Assembly: GCA_964475595.1 (NCBI GenBank)
Contig: CAYYXG010000004.1
Coordinates: forward strand, 105,386-169,385
From: RGEC01 sp964475595
GTDB lineage: Bacteria > Bacteroidota > Bacteroidia > NS11-12g > UBA955
Length of the DNA: 64,000 nt
Direction: 5' to 3'
The notes under the pieces were generated by a model. It ran no database searches. It was given only the letters and a program-made list of their open reading frames with translations, and was not told the origin of the DNA. A program made the position numbers and the translations under genes. This document shows positions 44,201-52,341 of the stretch, piece by piece (the stretch's first letter is position 1; each line of letters begins with the position of its first letter).

Positions 44201-44549
44201 GTGCATCGGTGGCCGATGCGAAATAGTTGTATTTTTCTCCCCACTGTCTCCAGCAATTAGCCAGGCGATGTACAACCTGCTTTACGCTGGTTTCGCTTCC
44301 CAGACTCCCATCGGGCTGAGGAACGCCGGCTTTACGGAAATATTTTTGCGCAAGAATATCCGTTGCTACCTGGCTCCACCCCGCCGGAACCTCTACATTT
44401 TTTAATTCAAAAACCACACTGCCATCGGGCTTTTTAATGACCGAGGTGCGGTGGTCGTAGGTGAACTGGTCGAAGGGACTTACACCCTCAACGGTGTTTT
44501 GCCTCTTAAATTCGAGACCTTTAGTGTTTACGGTAGTTACTTGCGTCAT
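41226..44549 (-). CDS. nrdJ: Adenosylcobalamin-dependent ribonucleoside-diphosphate reductase (class II)
   Basis: Makes deoxyribonucleotides using a B12-derived radical, without need for oxygen. The 1,107 residues have the catalytic NPCSE (in the segment [19 protein letters not shown]). Further motifs are [28 protein letters not shown] and [20 protein letters not shown]. A linker rich in Glu/Ala/Ser (about 845-870) precedes the late domain, and the C-terminus is a zinc ribbon, [20 protein letters not shown]. No cobalamin riboswitch is visible in the short leader. A -7 box lies 58 bp upstream. Confidence 0.96.
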   Translation of the reverse strand: [1107 protein letters not shown]

Positions 44550-44913
44550 ATTTGTGTTATTAGAGGGGGTTGTGATTACCGGCGTTTCTGTAAAACGGTC
44601 GGGAGTTCAAATGTATTTTAAGTGTAAGGGCATTTCCGAATTGGCTTTTCCACAGGTTTGGCCGAAAGCCATAATTTATTTGGGCCTGAGCGTGTTGAAA
44701 AAGCGTGTGATGCCCGTTGTTGTTGGTTTTGGGCTTGTGTGAATTTCTTAAACCCTTATGGGGTGAAGGTTCATAAATAAAACATCAAAAATGGGCATGA
44801 ATAGACCTTAAATTTACTACAAAAATCTTAAATAAACAAATAAAACATGACGAAATTCATTTTTAGGGGTAGAAATCATCGGTTGTCATTTTTTCTGTGT
44901 TTCTTTGCAATGA
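44550..44913. other. Divergent intergenic region between nrdJ and GGGP synthase
   Basis: 364 bp that hold the nrdJ promoter box (44608-44615, - strand) and an AT-rich stretch before the GGGP synthase start. TTTCTTTG at 44900-44907 is a near match to a -7 box, with T in place of A at the second position. A segment CCCTTATGGGGTGAAGG (44753-44769) resembles one arm of the inverted repeat at 52854-52897. No gene or RNA was recognised. Confidence 0.5.
44608..44615 (-). promoter_or_regulatory. Candidate -7 box (TACATTTG) of nrdJ
   Basis: Exact TAnnTTTG match on the - strand, 58 nt before the nrdJ ATG. No -33 TTG at 17-23 bp was found. Confidence 0.4.
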
Positions 44914-45675
44914 GTGGGAAACGTACAAACCTGGCTTAGGGATCAGCGTTCAGCGGGCCAAAAGGCGCTGGTGGTGTTGTTTGATCCGGATGATGATGCT
45001 GCTTTGCGCGATACGGTGGCTCAGCATGCACTAAGGCATGGGGTAGGTTTGTTTTTGGTGGGGGGCAGCCTGCTTACCGAAGGCAATACCTATCGTTGTG
45101 TGGAGGAGTTGAAAAAAGGGGGCGCTAGCAGGGTGGTGTTGTTTCCCGGCAATGAAATACAGGTGGTTTCCAATGCCGATGCCATATTGTTTATGTCGCT
45201 AATTTCGGGACGCAACCCTGAGTACCTCATATCCAAACAGGTTGCTTCAGCTCCTTTTATCAGACGGTCGGGTCTGGAAACCCTGCCCACGGGCTATTTG
45301 CTGGTGGAAGGCGGAAAAATGACGGCCGCACATTACATCAGCCAAACCATGCCAATACCGGCAGACAAGCCGGAAATTGCAGCTACCACAGTGTTAGCGG
45401 GCGCCATGCTGGGCATGCAGGTTATGTATCTGGATGCAGGCAGTGGGGCTTCAAAACGCATATCGCCGGAAATGATCAGCGCGGTTAGGCAAGTCTTTGA
45501 CGGAATCTTGTTTGTGGGTGGAGGCATACGCGATGCCGCTGCCGCAGAAGCGGCATGGAACGCCGGCGCAGATTTGGTGGTGGTGGGCAATGCGGCTTTC
45601 GAAAACCCCGACAATCTTAGGGAAATTGCTGAGGTGTTGAATAAAATAAACATCCATCAGGTTTCGGTGTCTTAA
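44914..45675 (+). CDS. Geranylgeranylglyceryl phosphate synthase family protein (group II)
   Basis: TIM-barrel prenyltransferase family that joins a polyprenyl diphosphate to glycerol-1-phosphate, an archaeal-type ether-lipid step. The start is GTG at 44914; the ATG at 44910 is out of frame. Of 253 residues, the N-terminus has LVVLFDPDDDAA, then GLFLVGGSLLTEG, VVLFPGNEIQVVSNADAILFMS, the substrate segment LETLPTGYLLVEGGKMTAAHY and the phosphate-binding LFVGGGIRD and ADLVVVGNAAFEN at the C-terminus. Group II members occur in Bacteroidota. A polyprenyl synthase lies 2.5 kb downstream and could supply its substrate. Confidence 0.9.
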   Translation: MGNVQTWLRDQRSAGQKALVVLFDPDDDAALRDTVAQHALRHGVGLFLVGGSLLTEGNTYRCVEELKKGGASRVVLFPGNEIQVVSNADAILFMSLISGRNPEYLISKQVASAPFIRRSGLETLPTGYLLVEGGKMTAAHYISQTMPIPADKPEIAATTVLAGAMLGMQVMYLDAGSGASKRISPEMISAVRQVFDGILFVGGGIRDAAAAEAAWNAGADLVVVGNAAFENPDNLREIAEVLNKINIHQVSVS

Positions 45676-45694
45676 ATAGTAGTCAAATAACTGT

Positions 45695-46225
45695 ATGTTT
45701 TTATATCCATTTAAAACGGTTTGGCTGAGAACAGAGGGAAATCGCGCAGAATTATCCGAATTAATACTTCAGCAAACTTATTTGAGTGATGCCGATTACC
45801 GCAAAAAAGATCAGCTTACCAAATTCTTTTATGGCTTGGTGAATGACAGGGAGTTTGTGCTGGAAAATATCAAAAACACCAGATTGCCGGGATTTGTGGA
45901 GGGCGATATACTGGGTGTGGAAGATGAAACCTATGTAAAACTGAAGTTAGGCGCCCTAAAACATACCCGTATGTATGTTTTGTATCTCATCATCTTATTG
46001 GCAGGCCTGTTTTTCTGGGCACGTGCCGCCTTGGGGATAGATACCGTGGATTCCACCGTTTTTCTTACATTCAGTGGGGTGTTGTTGGCATTAATTGCCT
46101 ATTGTTTATATTTCCTCTTTCAGTTTTCAAGAAAAGCGGCTGCCGGAGTGGATTTTTTCCGGGGGTTGCTGCAGGGTGAAGTAATTAGCAAACGTCAGGT
46201 ACCTGCTATTTTTCTCATACAATGA
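45695..46225 (+). CDS. Two-helix membrane protein of unknown function
   Basis: No family recognised. The 176-residue product has a soluble N-terminal part of about 95 residues (TYLSDADYRKKDQLTKFFYG, LPGFVEGDILGVEDETYVKL). Two adjacent membrane helices follow (about 97-117 and 127-148), then a short tail. It lies 19 bp after the GGGP synthase gene and overlaps the next gene by ATGA, so the three probably form an operon. Confidence 0.7.
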   Translation: MFLYPFKTVWLRTEGNRAELSELILQQTYLSDADYRKKDQLTKFFYGLVNDREFVLENIKNTRLPGFVEGDILGVEDETYVKLKLGALKHTRMYVLYLIILLAGLFFWARAALGIDTVDSTVFLTFSGVLLALIAYCLYFLFQFSRKAAAGVDFFRGLLQGEVISKRQVPAIFLIQ

Positions 46226-46839
46226 TTAGCCGCAATCAACTTCTAATATGGTGTATGACCGTGATTCTATGGATGATGGTCCATCCCGGAAATGCCCAGG
46301 ATACGATTTTGCTTAAAAATAACACCCGAGTGGTTTGTACGGTTACCAAGATTTATTTGGCAAGGGTTGAATACCGGAGTTTTGACGATACCACCGACAA
46401 GCAATATTATTCCTATCCGAAGCATGAAATACGGAGGATTCATTATGTGGATGGTCGGATTGATACCATAGAATTGGCGGAGCGTGTTAAGCAAGTTACC
46501 GATACCATCAAGGAGGACTATACAACCGCTTATCAAAATGGTTTTAACGACGGCTATCAACATTATCAGCCCAACACGGAAAGACTGACCGGGGTAACCC
46601 TATTGGTTTTTCCTTTTGTTACCTTGCCGGCATGCATTTATTTTTCTGTGGTGAAGGTAAAACCCGGTGATGTGATGAGAGATTACAAATACAATCAATC
46701 AAAAAGTGAAATTTACAAAGAGGGATATTTGGATGGTGCTTCTAAACGCAGACGGGTAGCGGCCTGGAGTTCTTTTGGCGCTGCTGTCGGTACGATTGGT
46801 GTAATAGGCGTTTTGTATATGTCAGGAAGCGGTCAATAA
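46222..46839 (+). CDS. Secreted or membrane protein of unknown function
   Basis: No family recognised. The 205-residue product has a signal peptide ending near GNAQ, then a small beta-rich part (DTILLKNNTRVVCTVTKIYLARVEYRSFD, of which the core TILLKNN and VVCTV resembles modules that begin many Bacteroidota stress or envelope proteins). Two hydrophobic segments follow, about 120-142 and 180-200. It overlaps the upstream gene by ATGA and its last 7 bp overlap the convergent thioredoxin-like gene. Confidence 0.65.
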   Translation: MISRNQLLIWCMTVILWMMVHPGNAQDTILLKNNTRVVCTVTKIYLARVEYRSFDDTTDKQYYSYPKHEIRRIHYVDGRIDTIELAERVKQVTDTIKEDYTTAYQNGFNDGYQHYQPNTERLTGVTLLVFPFVTLPACIYFSVVKVKPGDVMRDYKYNQSKSEIYKEGYLDGASKRRRVAAWSSFGAAVGTIGVIGVLYMSGSGQ

Positions 46840-47375
46840 CCGGATTTCAGAATTTCCAGCAAGTGATTTTCCCATGATTTTTTGGGTGTTTCCACGATTT
46901 CGCCTAACAGTTTACCGTTTTTGAAGATGAATGCGGTGGGTACCCGTTTCACTTTGTGTGTAGCAGCAAAATCATTGTTCAGGGCTTTTTTGTCTTTGTT
47001 TACGAGGTAGTATCCAAAATGCTCAGCATTGGCGCCCACGGCATCCAATACTTTGCAGAGTCGCGGGAGCTGCTGCCGGGTATCGCTGCACCAGTTGCCG
47101 CCAATTACCCTAATTTCAATGCTATCGGACCAAATTGATTGTAAACCTGACAGGGCTGCACCATCCAGGTGGTAATCGTTATAATCGGCGGGGATGCTTT
47201 GCAGGAATCGCGAGGCGATTGAACGCTCCAGCGTATCCGTTGATTTCAAATCGGGTTTTAGTGTAGCCTTCAGCTTGTCTTGGTGTAGTTGTGTAAACGG
47301 CATGGTGGTTACCCTGGGACGGCTGCAGTATTTGGCGGTGCCGAACAAGGCAATCATCATCATCAGGGTTTTCAT
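46833..47375 (-). CDS. Thioredoxin-like protein with a WCSDT active site
   Basis: A 180-residue protein, probably exported (MKTLMMMIALFGTAKYCS start). The thioredoxin fold is recognised from IRVIGGNWCSDTRQQLPRL (about 87-105) and the cis-proline segment VKRVPTAFIFKNGKLLGEIVE (about 141-161). The active site has Trp-Cys-Ser-Asp-Thr, so only one cysteine is present where thioredoxins have CxxC. It may be a monothiol relative. The start ATG is 4 nt after a -7 box. It converges on the gene at 46222. Confidence 0.8.
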   Translation of the reverse strand: MKTLMMMIALFGTAKYCSRPRVTTMPFTQLHQDKLKATLKPDLKSTDTLERSIASRFLQSIPADYNDYHLDGAALSGLQSIWSDSIEIRVIGGNWCSDTRQQLPRLCKVLDAVGANAEHFGYYLVNKDKKALNNDFAATHKVKRVPTAFIFKNGKLLGEIVETPKKSWENHLLEILKSGY

Positions 47376-47379
47376 GCCA

Positions 47380-47387
47380 CAAAATTA
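47380..47387 (-). promoter_or_regulatory. -7 box (TAATTTTG) of the thioredoxin-like gene, 4 nt from the ATG
   Basis: On the - strand TAATTTTG-TGGC-ATG, the same arrangement as at lptB (22858-22865), so the mRNA should begin at or next to the start codon. Confidence 0.55.
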
Positions 47388-47420
47388 GTGGCTTTGGGTG
47401 CAACACGCATTAAAAAATTG

Positions 47421-47428
47421 TACCTTCG
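47421..47428 (+). promoter_or_regulatory. Candidate -7 box (TACCTTCG) of the polyprenyl synthase gene
   Basis: One change from TAnnTTTG, 11 nt before the ATG at 47440, with a TTG at 47394-47396 that is 24 bp upstream. It supports that ATG over the GTG at 47398, which lies upstream of the promoter. Confidence 0.45.
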
Positions 47429-47439
47429 CTCCGCAATTT

Positions 47440-48417
47440 ATGGGCATTACGGTATCGTCGCTAAAGGAGCCTATTTCCGCAGAACTGGAGCTGTTTGAGA
47501 AACAATTCCGGGGCAGCATGAAAACTTCGGTTCCCCTGCTGGATACCATCATGAATTATATTGTGCGCCGCAAGGGCAAGCAGGTAAGGCCCATGTTTGT
47601 TTTGTACAGCGCATCCCTGTTTTCAGGTATTGGCGAAAGAACCTACCGTGGAGCGGCCTTGGTGGAATTGCTGCACACCGCAACCCTGGTGCACGATGAT
47701 GTGGTGGACGACAGCTACGAGCGACGTGGGTTTTTCAGTATCAATGCCCTTTGGAAAAACAAAATAGCGGTGCTGGTGGGTGATTTTCTGTTGTCCAAAG
47801 GCCTGTTGCTATCTGTAGAACACAAGGATTTTGATTTGCTTGAGATTGTTTCCAATGCGGTCCGTGAAATGAGTGAGGGTGAGTTGTTGCAGCTGGAAAG
47901 GTCGCGGTTTATGGACGTTACCGAGGATGTTTATTTTGAAATTATCCGCAAAAAAACGGCCAGTCTCATTGCTTCTTGCTGCGCCATTGGTGCTGCATCG
48001 GCTGGAGAATCAGCTGAAACCATATCTGAAATGAAGCGGTTTGGTGAACTGATTGGCCTTGCGTTTCAGATTAGGGATGACCTGTTTGATTTTGGCGACA
48101 ATAAATCGGGGAAGCCCGCCGGCATTGATATTAAGGAGAAGAAGCTTACACTTCCGGTGATATACGCCTTTTCAAAGGCGCCGGCATCGGAGGTAAGGGC
48201 CATTAAACGGCTTATCAGAAGCAAAACCCCGGATAAGCAAAAAATCAGGGAAGTGGTGGCGTTTATTGCCCAATACGGCGGCCTTGATTACGCGCGTGAA
48301 CGTATGTATGCCTTGCGTGATGAGGCATTCGGGGTTTTGGACCAGGTTGCTCCGGAAACAGCATTTCGCGAACATTTGCGAAATCTGGTTACTTTTGTGA
48401 TTGAAAGGGAAAGCTAA
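47440..48417 (+). CDS. Long-chain polyprenyl diphosphate synthase
   Basis: Elongates farnesyl or geranylgeranyl diphosphate with isopentenyl units, usually for the menaquinone side chain. The ATG at 47440 gives 325 residues and follows a promoter box. The first aspartate-rich motif is HDDVVDD at 85-91, the second is RDDLFDFGDNKSGKP from 211, and KGKQVRPMFVLYSASLFSG (about 45-63) binds the diphosphate. Small residues (TATLV) precede the first motif, where short-chain enzymes have aromatics, so a product of C35 or longer is likely. A GGGP synthase lies upstream and a biotin carrier gene starts 3 bp after its stop. Confidence 0.9.
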   Translation: MGITVSSLKEPISAELELFEKQFRGSMKTSVPLLDTIMNYIVRRKGKQVRPMFVLYSASLFSGIGERTYRGAALVELLHTATLVHDDVVDDSYERRGFFSINALWKNKIAVLVGDFLLSKGLLLSVEHKDFDLLEIVSNAVREMSEGELLQLERSRFMDVTEDVYFEIIRKKTASLIASCCAIGAASAGESAETISEMKRFGELIGLAFQIRDDLFDFGDNKSGKPAGIDIKEKKLTLPVIYAFSKAPASEVRAIKRLIRSKTPDKQKIREVVAFIAQYGGLDYARERMYALRDEAFGVLDQVAPETAFREHLRNLVTFVIERES

Positions 48418-48420
48418 AGC

Positions 48421-48912
48421 ATGAAAGCCATTATTCAAGGACAGAAAACCGCATTGCAACTACAGGATGGTGTATGGAAACCCGGAACCCATAGCGATGC
48501 AGAACTAACGGTATTGCCCGATGGCAGAGTGCTGATTCATGTGGCCCAGCAGGTTTTCACTGCAAGGTTGCTGGAAATCAACAAGGCCGACAAAACGGTG
48601 ATTTTGTCATTGAATGGGAAGTCTGTGACGGTAACCCTGAAAGAGCCATTGGATGACCTATTGCATTCCATGGGGCTGGATAAATTAACCACAGCCAAGG
48701 TTACGCATGTAAAAGCGCCTATGCCCGGACTGGTACTGAACGTGTTGGTTGAAGCAGGACAGGAAGTGAAAAAAGGCGATAAGCTGCTGGTGTTGGAGGC
48801 CATGAAGATGGAGAACATCATCAAGGCGGCGGGTGATGGCAAGGTAGCCCGTATTGCAGTAGACAAAGGTCAGGCGGTGGATAAGAACCAGACGCTGGTG
48901 GAATTTGAGTAA
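48421..48912 (+). CDS. Biotin carboxyl carrier protein of an acyl-CoA carboxylase
   Basis: A 163-residue carrier that holds biotin on Lys129 within EAMKMEN (126-132). A short N-terminal domain (1-90) is followed by VKAPMPGLVLNVLVEAGQEV and the biotinyl fold. In this phylum such proteins serve propionyl-CoA or methylcrotonyl-CoA carboxylases, but no carboxylase subunit gene is nearby, so the partner is unknown. It is separated from the polyprenyl synthase by 3 bp and likely shares its transcript. Confidence 0.9.
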   Translation: MKAIIQGQKTALQLQDGVWKPGTHSDAELTVLPDGRVLIHVAQQVFTARLLEINKADKTVILSLNGKSVTVTLKEPLDDLLHSMGLDKLTTAKVTHVKAPMPGLVLNVLVEAGQEVKKGDKLLVLEAMKMENIIKAAGDGKVARIAVDKGQAVDKNQTLVEFE

Positions 48913-49009
48913 AGGTAGGAAGAGGCGGAAAATGAACCGCCTGTACAGGCAGTCTGCGTTTGGTGGAAGATAGTTTGTGAAATCGCAGCAGCTATATAAT
49001 TTAAAACCT

Positions 49010-49747
49010 TTAGTAGTATTCAATCACCCGCTCATCTATCCAATACAACTTATCATTGATATAGGTGGTTTTTCTTATCCAGTTATTTTTCTTATCGTAT
49101 TCCAATTTATATTTACTGGATTTGATAATATTTCCATTTTTATCAAAATCTGTAACGGCTGTATCGTTTCCAAAACCATCAACGTTAAATTTGGTAAAAC
49201 TTGAATCATGGTTATCTATAACCTTAGCTATTGCATTGTTTTCATATACATAAGAGTACCATAGCCATATACCACTGTCTGAATAGAATGATTTATACTC
49301 TGTTATATTGCAATTGGCATCATATTTATTGTATTGAAAATTATCAAGTTGATCTCCATTGTAAAATCTACTCTCTATTTCATTGCCGGATGCGTCGTAA
49401 AAATATGCTATTTTATTCTCAAGTTCATTTTTAATATTATATCGTTTCTCCATTACCCTATTGCCTTTTACGTCAAATTCAAAATCTATATTGGCAGGAT
49501 TTAAATTATTATATTTACTGGCGAAAGTACAGCCCAAAGCTTGCCCTTTTTTGCTGTAATTGGTAGTTTGTATATGGTTAATTTCTTGGGTATCTTTCTC
49601 TGCATATATTCCTGTTTCAATTACTTTTTTTACAGATCCTTTTAGGTTTTCTCTGTTTAAATCTGTTTTGCATTGTGCATAATCTTTATTTGAAATAAAA
49701 ATGGTTGCAGACAGCATTAAAAGGCGACAGGGGATTGAAATTTGCAT
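49010..49747 (-). CDS. Secreted protein with YD/Rhs-like repeat pattern
   Basis: A 245-residue protein with a signal peptide (residues 1-25, ending DYAQC). The mature part has repeating strands of the form Y-D-x-x-G/N-N: FYDASGNEIESRFYNGD, KYDANCNITEYKSFYSD and FDKNGNIIKSSKYKLEYDKKNNW. These resemble short YD repeats of Rhs-type proteins, without a toxin domain. Function is unknown. It stands alone, divergent from the GT-C-like gene, and is AT-rich. Confidence 0.7.
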   Translation of the reverse strand: MQISIPCRLLMLSATIFISNKDYAQCKTDLNRENLKGSVKKVIETGIYAEKDTQEINHIQTTNYSKKGQALGCTFASKYNNLNPANIDFEFDVKGNRVMEKRYNIKNELENKIAYFYDASGNEIESRFYNGDQLDNFQYNKYDANCNITEYKSFYSDSGIWLWYSYVYENNAIAKVIDNHDSSFTKFNVDGFGNDTAVTDFDKNGNIIKSSKYKLEYDKKNNWIRKTTYINDKLYWIDERVIEYY

Positions 49748-49920
49748 GGAAAAAGGTTTGAAAATTTTTACTAAGGTACAGAATTATTTAAAAAGAGTAT
49801 TTTCAAAATATAAATAAATCCAAATCCCTTCGGTTTTTGGGCAATGTACAAGCTGACAGTAAAAACAACCCTTAAACATTTTTCTTAATAACCACACTAC
49901 CGCTTTAATTTGCAAACAGA

Positions 49921-51402
49921 ATGCAAATGCTGGCAAACAGGCAAATAGCAGAAAAAGTATTTTATGGCATTTTGCTGGTTTACCTGATTCTGGGGCTCAT
50001 CAACCTGGATGTAATTCCCATTCCCTGGCTGGATGAGGCGGCATGCCTGGAGCCCGCGGTGTTGTGGCAACGCACGGGAAATTATATCAGCAAGGCCTGG
50101 CCCACGCCGGGCACCGAGGATATATTTCTGAGCTATCCGCCGGGCATTATGATGTTGCATCGCTTAACCCTCAGCATTTTGCCCTGCGAGGTGTTTTGGG
50201 TGCGGCTACCGTTTCTATTGATTCATGTAGCCGGCATTGCGCTGGTATTTCATTCATTTCGTAAATACATAAAACTCGATGTGCCCTGGGCGGCCCTAAT
50301 ATGCCTGTATTTTCTGTTTGACAAGGCAGTATTCGAAATCAGCCGTTCTGTGCGCAGTGAAGTGCTTGAAGTGGCCCTCATCAGCATTTTCTTTTGGCTA
50401 TATACCCGCAGTGCCACAAACAAAAGCTATTCCCGCCTGTGGATGGGTTTGGTATGCGGTGCACTGCTGCTCACCCACCTGAAAGCATGGCCCATGGTGG
50501 CGGTGATGGGCTTATGGATGGTATGGGAAGATAAGAGCTTACGTGAAACGTTAAAGTTTTCGGTAGGTGTATTGTTGCTCCCACTATGCTTTTTTGTCTT
50601 CATCGATTTTCGGTTTGCGGAGCTGTATTCGCAACTGTTTCAGCATAGTATGGAACACAGTGCCGGTGGCAACGTGTTTGAGCGCATTTATGCGTATTTC
50701 ATCGGGCGGTTTTATCCTGTTTATAAAGAGCAGCCCTGGTTGCCCTTGCTGCACCTGTGGGTTACCTGGCTGGCGGTTAAACAATGGCGAAATCATCGTT
50801 CCAAGGCCTTGCCCGCTGCAGTGTGGCTGTTTGCCGGAACGTTGTGGATGCTATATCTGGGCCCCTATTACCGCTATTTTTTGCCCATGTATGCGGTGGG
50901 TTTATGGATAGTGGCCCTGCATATCGCTGAAAAGGGCTGGTCGTTTCCCAACCTCAGTCGCTGGTATTATTGGCCAATTTTGGGCATGATGCTTTTTCCT
51001 TTTATGAGCAGGCATGCACTGGGCATCATTCAGCGTCCTGAGCGCGACCCAGAGGCTTGTTTGCAGTTTCTGGAAAATCAGGTTCCCCGGCATGGCAGAA
51101 TCTTGCTGTATGGCAATGAAATTGGGTTGTATTATGCTGCCAAACATCCCCATGTAGATTTCACGCATATTACCTCACCGGATCATTTTGATTTTAAGGA
51201 ATACGACTCCATTTATTATTTAACCGACAGCAGCTTGGCCGATTTGCAGTTACTCGGCATCTATAATCCTAATAGTAGGGCCTTGCCACAATGGATGTAT
51301 GCGTTGGGCCGGGGAGGGACCTTTGCCAATATGCATATGTATGCCATACGCAGTGAGGCCGAATGGAAACGTGTGGCCAAGCCGTTTTATGGGTGGAATT
51401 GA
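49921..51402 (+). CDS. GT-C-like membrane glycosyltransferase (GT39/ArnT relative)
   Basis: An integral membrane protein of 493 residues with about ten hydrophobic helices. The first loop has the DE motif in IPWLDEAACLEPAVLWQRTG (about 34-53), where GT39-like enzymes place the catalytic aspartate. LSYPPGIMMLHRL and the Lys-rich RSVRSEV segments also fit. It ends with a soluble domain (from about 375) that includes VPRHGRILLYGNEIGLYYA. It probably transfers a sugar from a polyprenyl-phosphate carrier to an extracellular acceptor; the substrate is unknown. Confidence 0.75.
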   Translation: MQMLANRQIAEKVFYGILLVYLILGLINLDVIPIPWLDEAACLEPAVLWQRTGNYISKAWPTPGTEDIFLSYPPGIMMLHRLTLSILPCEVFWVRLPFLLIHVAGIALVFHSFRKYIKLDVPWAALICLYFLFDKAVFEISRSVRSEVLEVALISIFFWLYTRSATNKSYSRLWMGLVCGALLLTHLKAWPMVAVMGLWMVWEDKSLRETLKFSVGVLLLPLCFFVFIDFRFAELYSQLFQHSMEHSAGGNVFERIYAYFIGRFYPVYKEQPWLPLLHLWVTWLAVKQWRNHRSKALPAAVWLFAGTLWMLYLGPYYRYFLPMYAVGLWIVALHIAEKGWSFPNLSRWYYWPILGMMLFPFMSRHALGIIQRPERDPEACLQFLENQVPRHGRILLYGNEIGLYYAAKHPHVDFTHITSPDHFDFKEYDSIYYLTDSSLADLQLLGIYNPNSRALPQWMYALGRGGTFANMHMYAIRSEAEWKRVAKPFYGWN

Positions 51403-51432
51403 TTTCCTTTGTCCAGAACAAAGGGGAGTTAT

Positions 51433-52263
51433 TTATTCCTTTTTATTAACCAACATTTTTACCTGTTCAAGTAACTGTCTATTTTGTTCTTGAAGTGATT
51501 CAATTTCCTTTTTTACATCTTCTATTGCATGACGTTCTTTCTCCTCAATTTGTTCTTCCATTTGGGTCATTTGATCAATGAAAATAGAATTGATGAGAGA
51601 CAGACCCAGTATGCTACCGGTGAATACAATAAATACAAAGTAGAATTTGGTAAAATATAAAAACGGCCCTGAACAATTGTTCGAAATATCTGCTACCACA
51701 TCAGAATAACCATCACCGCTAAATATTTTAAAAATGGTAAAAAATGCATCGAAAGCATCGTGAAAATGCATGGGAGCTACATTTTTAAATAAGCTTACAG
51801 AAATAATAGAAATGATGGTGGAATAAACCACAAAGGCAAAAATGATAAATGAAATGGATTTTAGGGCTTTAAATACCTGTTTGCTAATTCTTTTTCCATT
51901 GGGGATATATTCAATAATTCTTAAGAATTTAAAAACCCTTAGTGTTCGCAAGGCAGTAAATCCGGCAAAATATTCGAAGTGGTGTGAAAACAATACCCCA
52001 ACGCTGGGCAATGCTAGCAGCACCGAGAAAAAGTCTATTTTATTCCAGTGGTCTTTTAAATAATATTTCAATTTATTTTTCCCTTTCTGGTCATATATCT
52101 TAATCGATATTTCGCATAAAAAAACCCCGGTAAATAAAACATCCATCCAATCTAGTAAAAGATAATAGGGTTTAAATAGATCGAAGGTATGAAAATAAAT
52201 AACGCCTACATTCAATAAAATAATGATAAGTAGGAGTTTTTCGTTGTAAAGGTATTTGCGCAT
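51433..52263 (-). CDS. Voltage-gated ion channel subunit (bacterial six-helix type)
   Basis: A 276-residue ion-transport family protein with six membrane helices, expected to form a tetramer. S4 is ALRTLRVFKFLRIIEY (about 104-119), with arginines or lysines at roughly every third position. The pore helix and filter are FTIFKIFSGDGYSDVVADI, where bacterial sodium channels have a TLESW-type filter and potassium channels TVGYG; here a GDGYSD is seen, so selectivity cannot be assigned. A C-terminal coiled coil of about 50 residues (MEEQIEEKERHAIEDVKKEI onward) fits the tetramerisation bundle of BacNav proteins. The gene stands alone. Confidence 0.85.
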   Translation of the reverse strand: MRKYLYNEKLLLIIILLNVGVIYFHTFDLFKPYYLLLDWMDVLFTGVFLCEISIKIYDQKGKNKLKYYLKDHWNKIDFFSVLLALPSVGVLFSHHFEYFAGFTALRTLRVFKFLRIIEYIPNGKRISKQVFKALKSISFIIFAFVVYSTIISIISVSLFKNVAPMHFHDAFDAFFTIFKIFSGDGYSDVVADISNNCSGPFLYFTKFYFVFIVFTGSILGLSLINSIFIDQMTQMEEQIEEKERHAIEDVKKEIESLQEQNRQLLEQVKMLVNKKE

Positions 52264-52341
52264 AACTATAGAATAGGTCTGTAAAAAATAAATAATTTTA
52301 TATAGTTAGATTTTATTTACAAATAAACCTCAAAATGCGGG

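Noticed and set aside
44550..44620. Cobalamin riboswitch before nrdJ
   Set aside because: The promoter box at 44608-44615 leaves a leader of only about 50 nt, too short for a B12 riboswitch.
48920..48955. Hairpin after the biotin carrier gene (AGGCGG/CCGCCT)
   Set aside because: The stem is only 6 bp and is not followed by a T-run, so I do not call a terminator.
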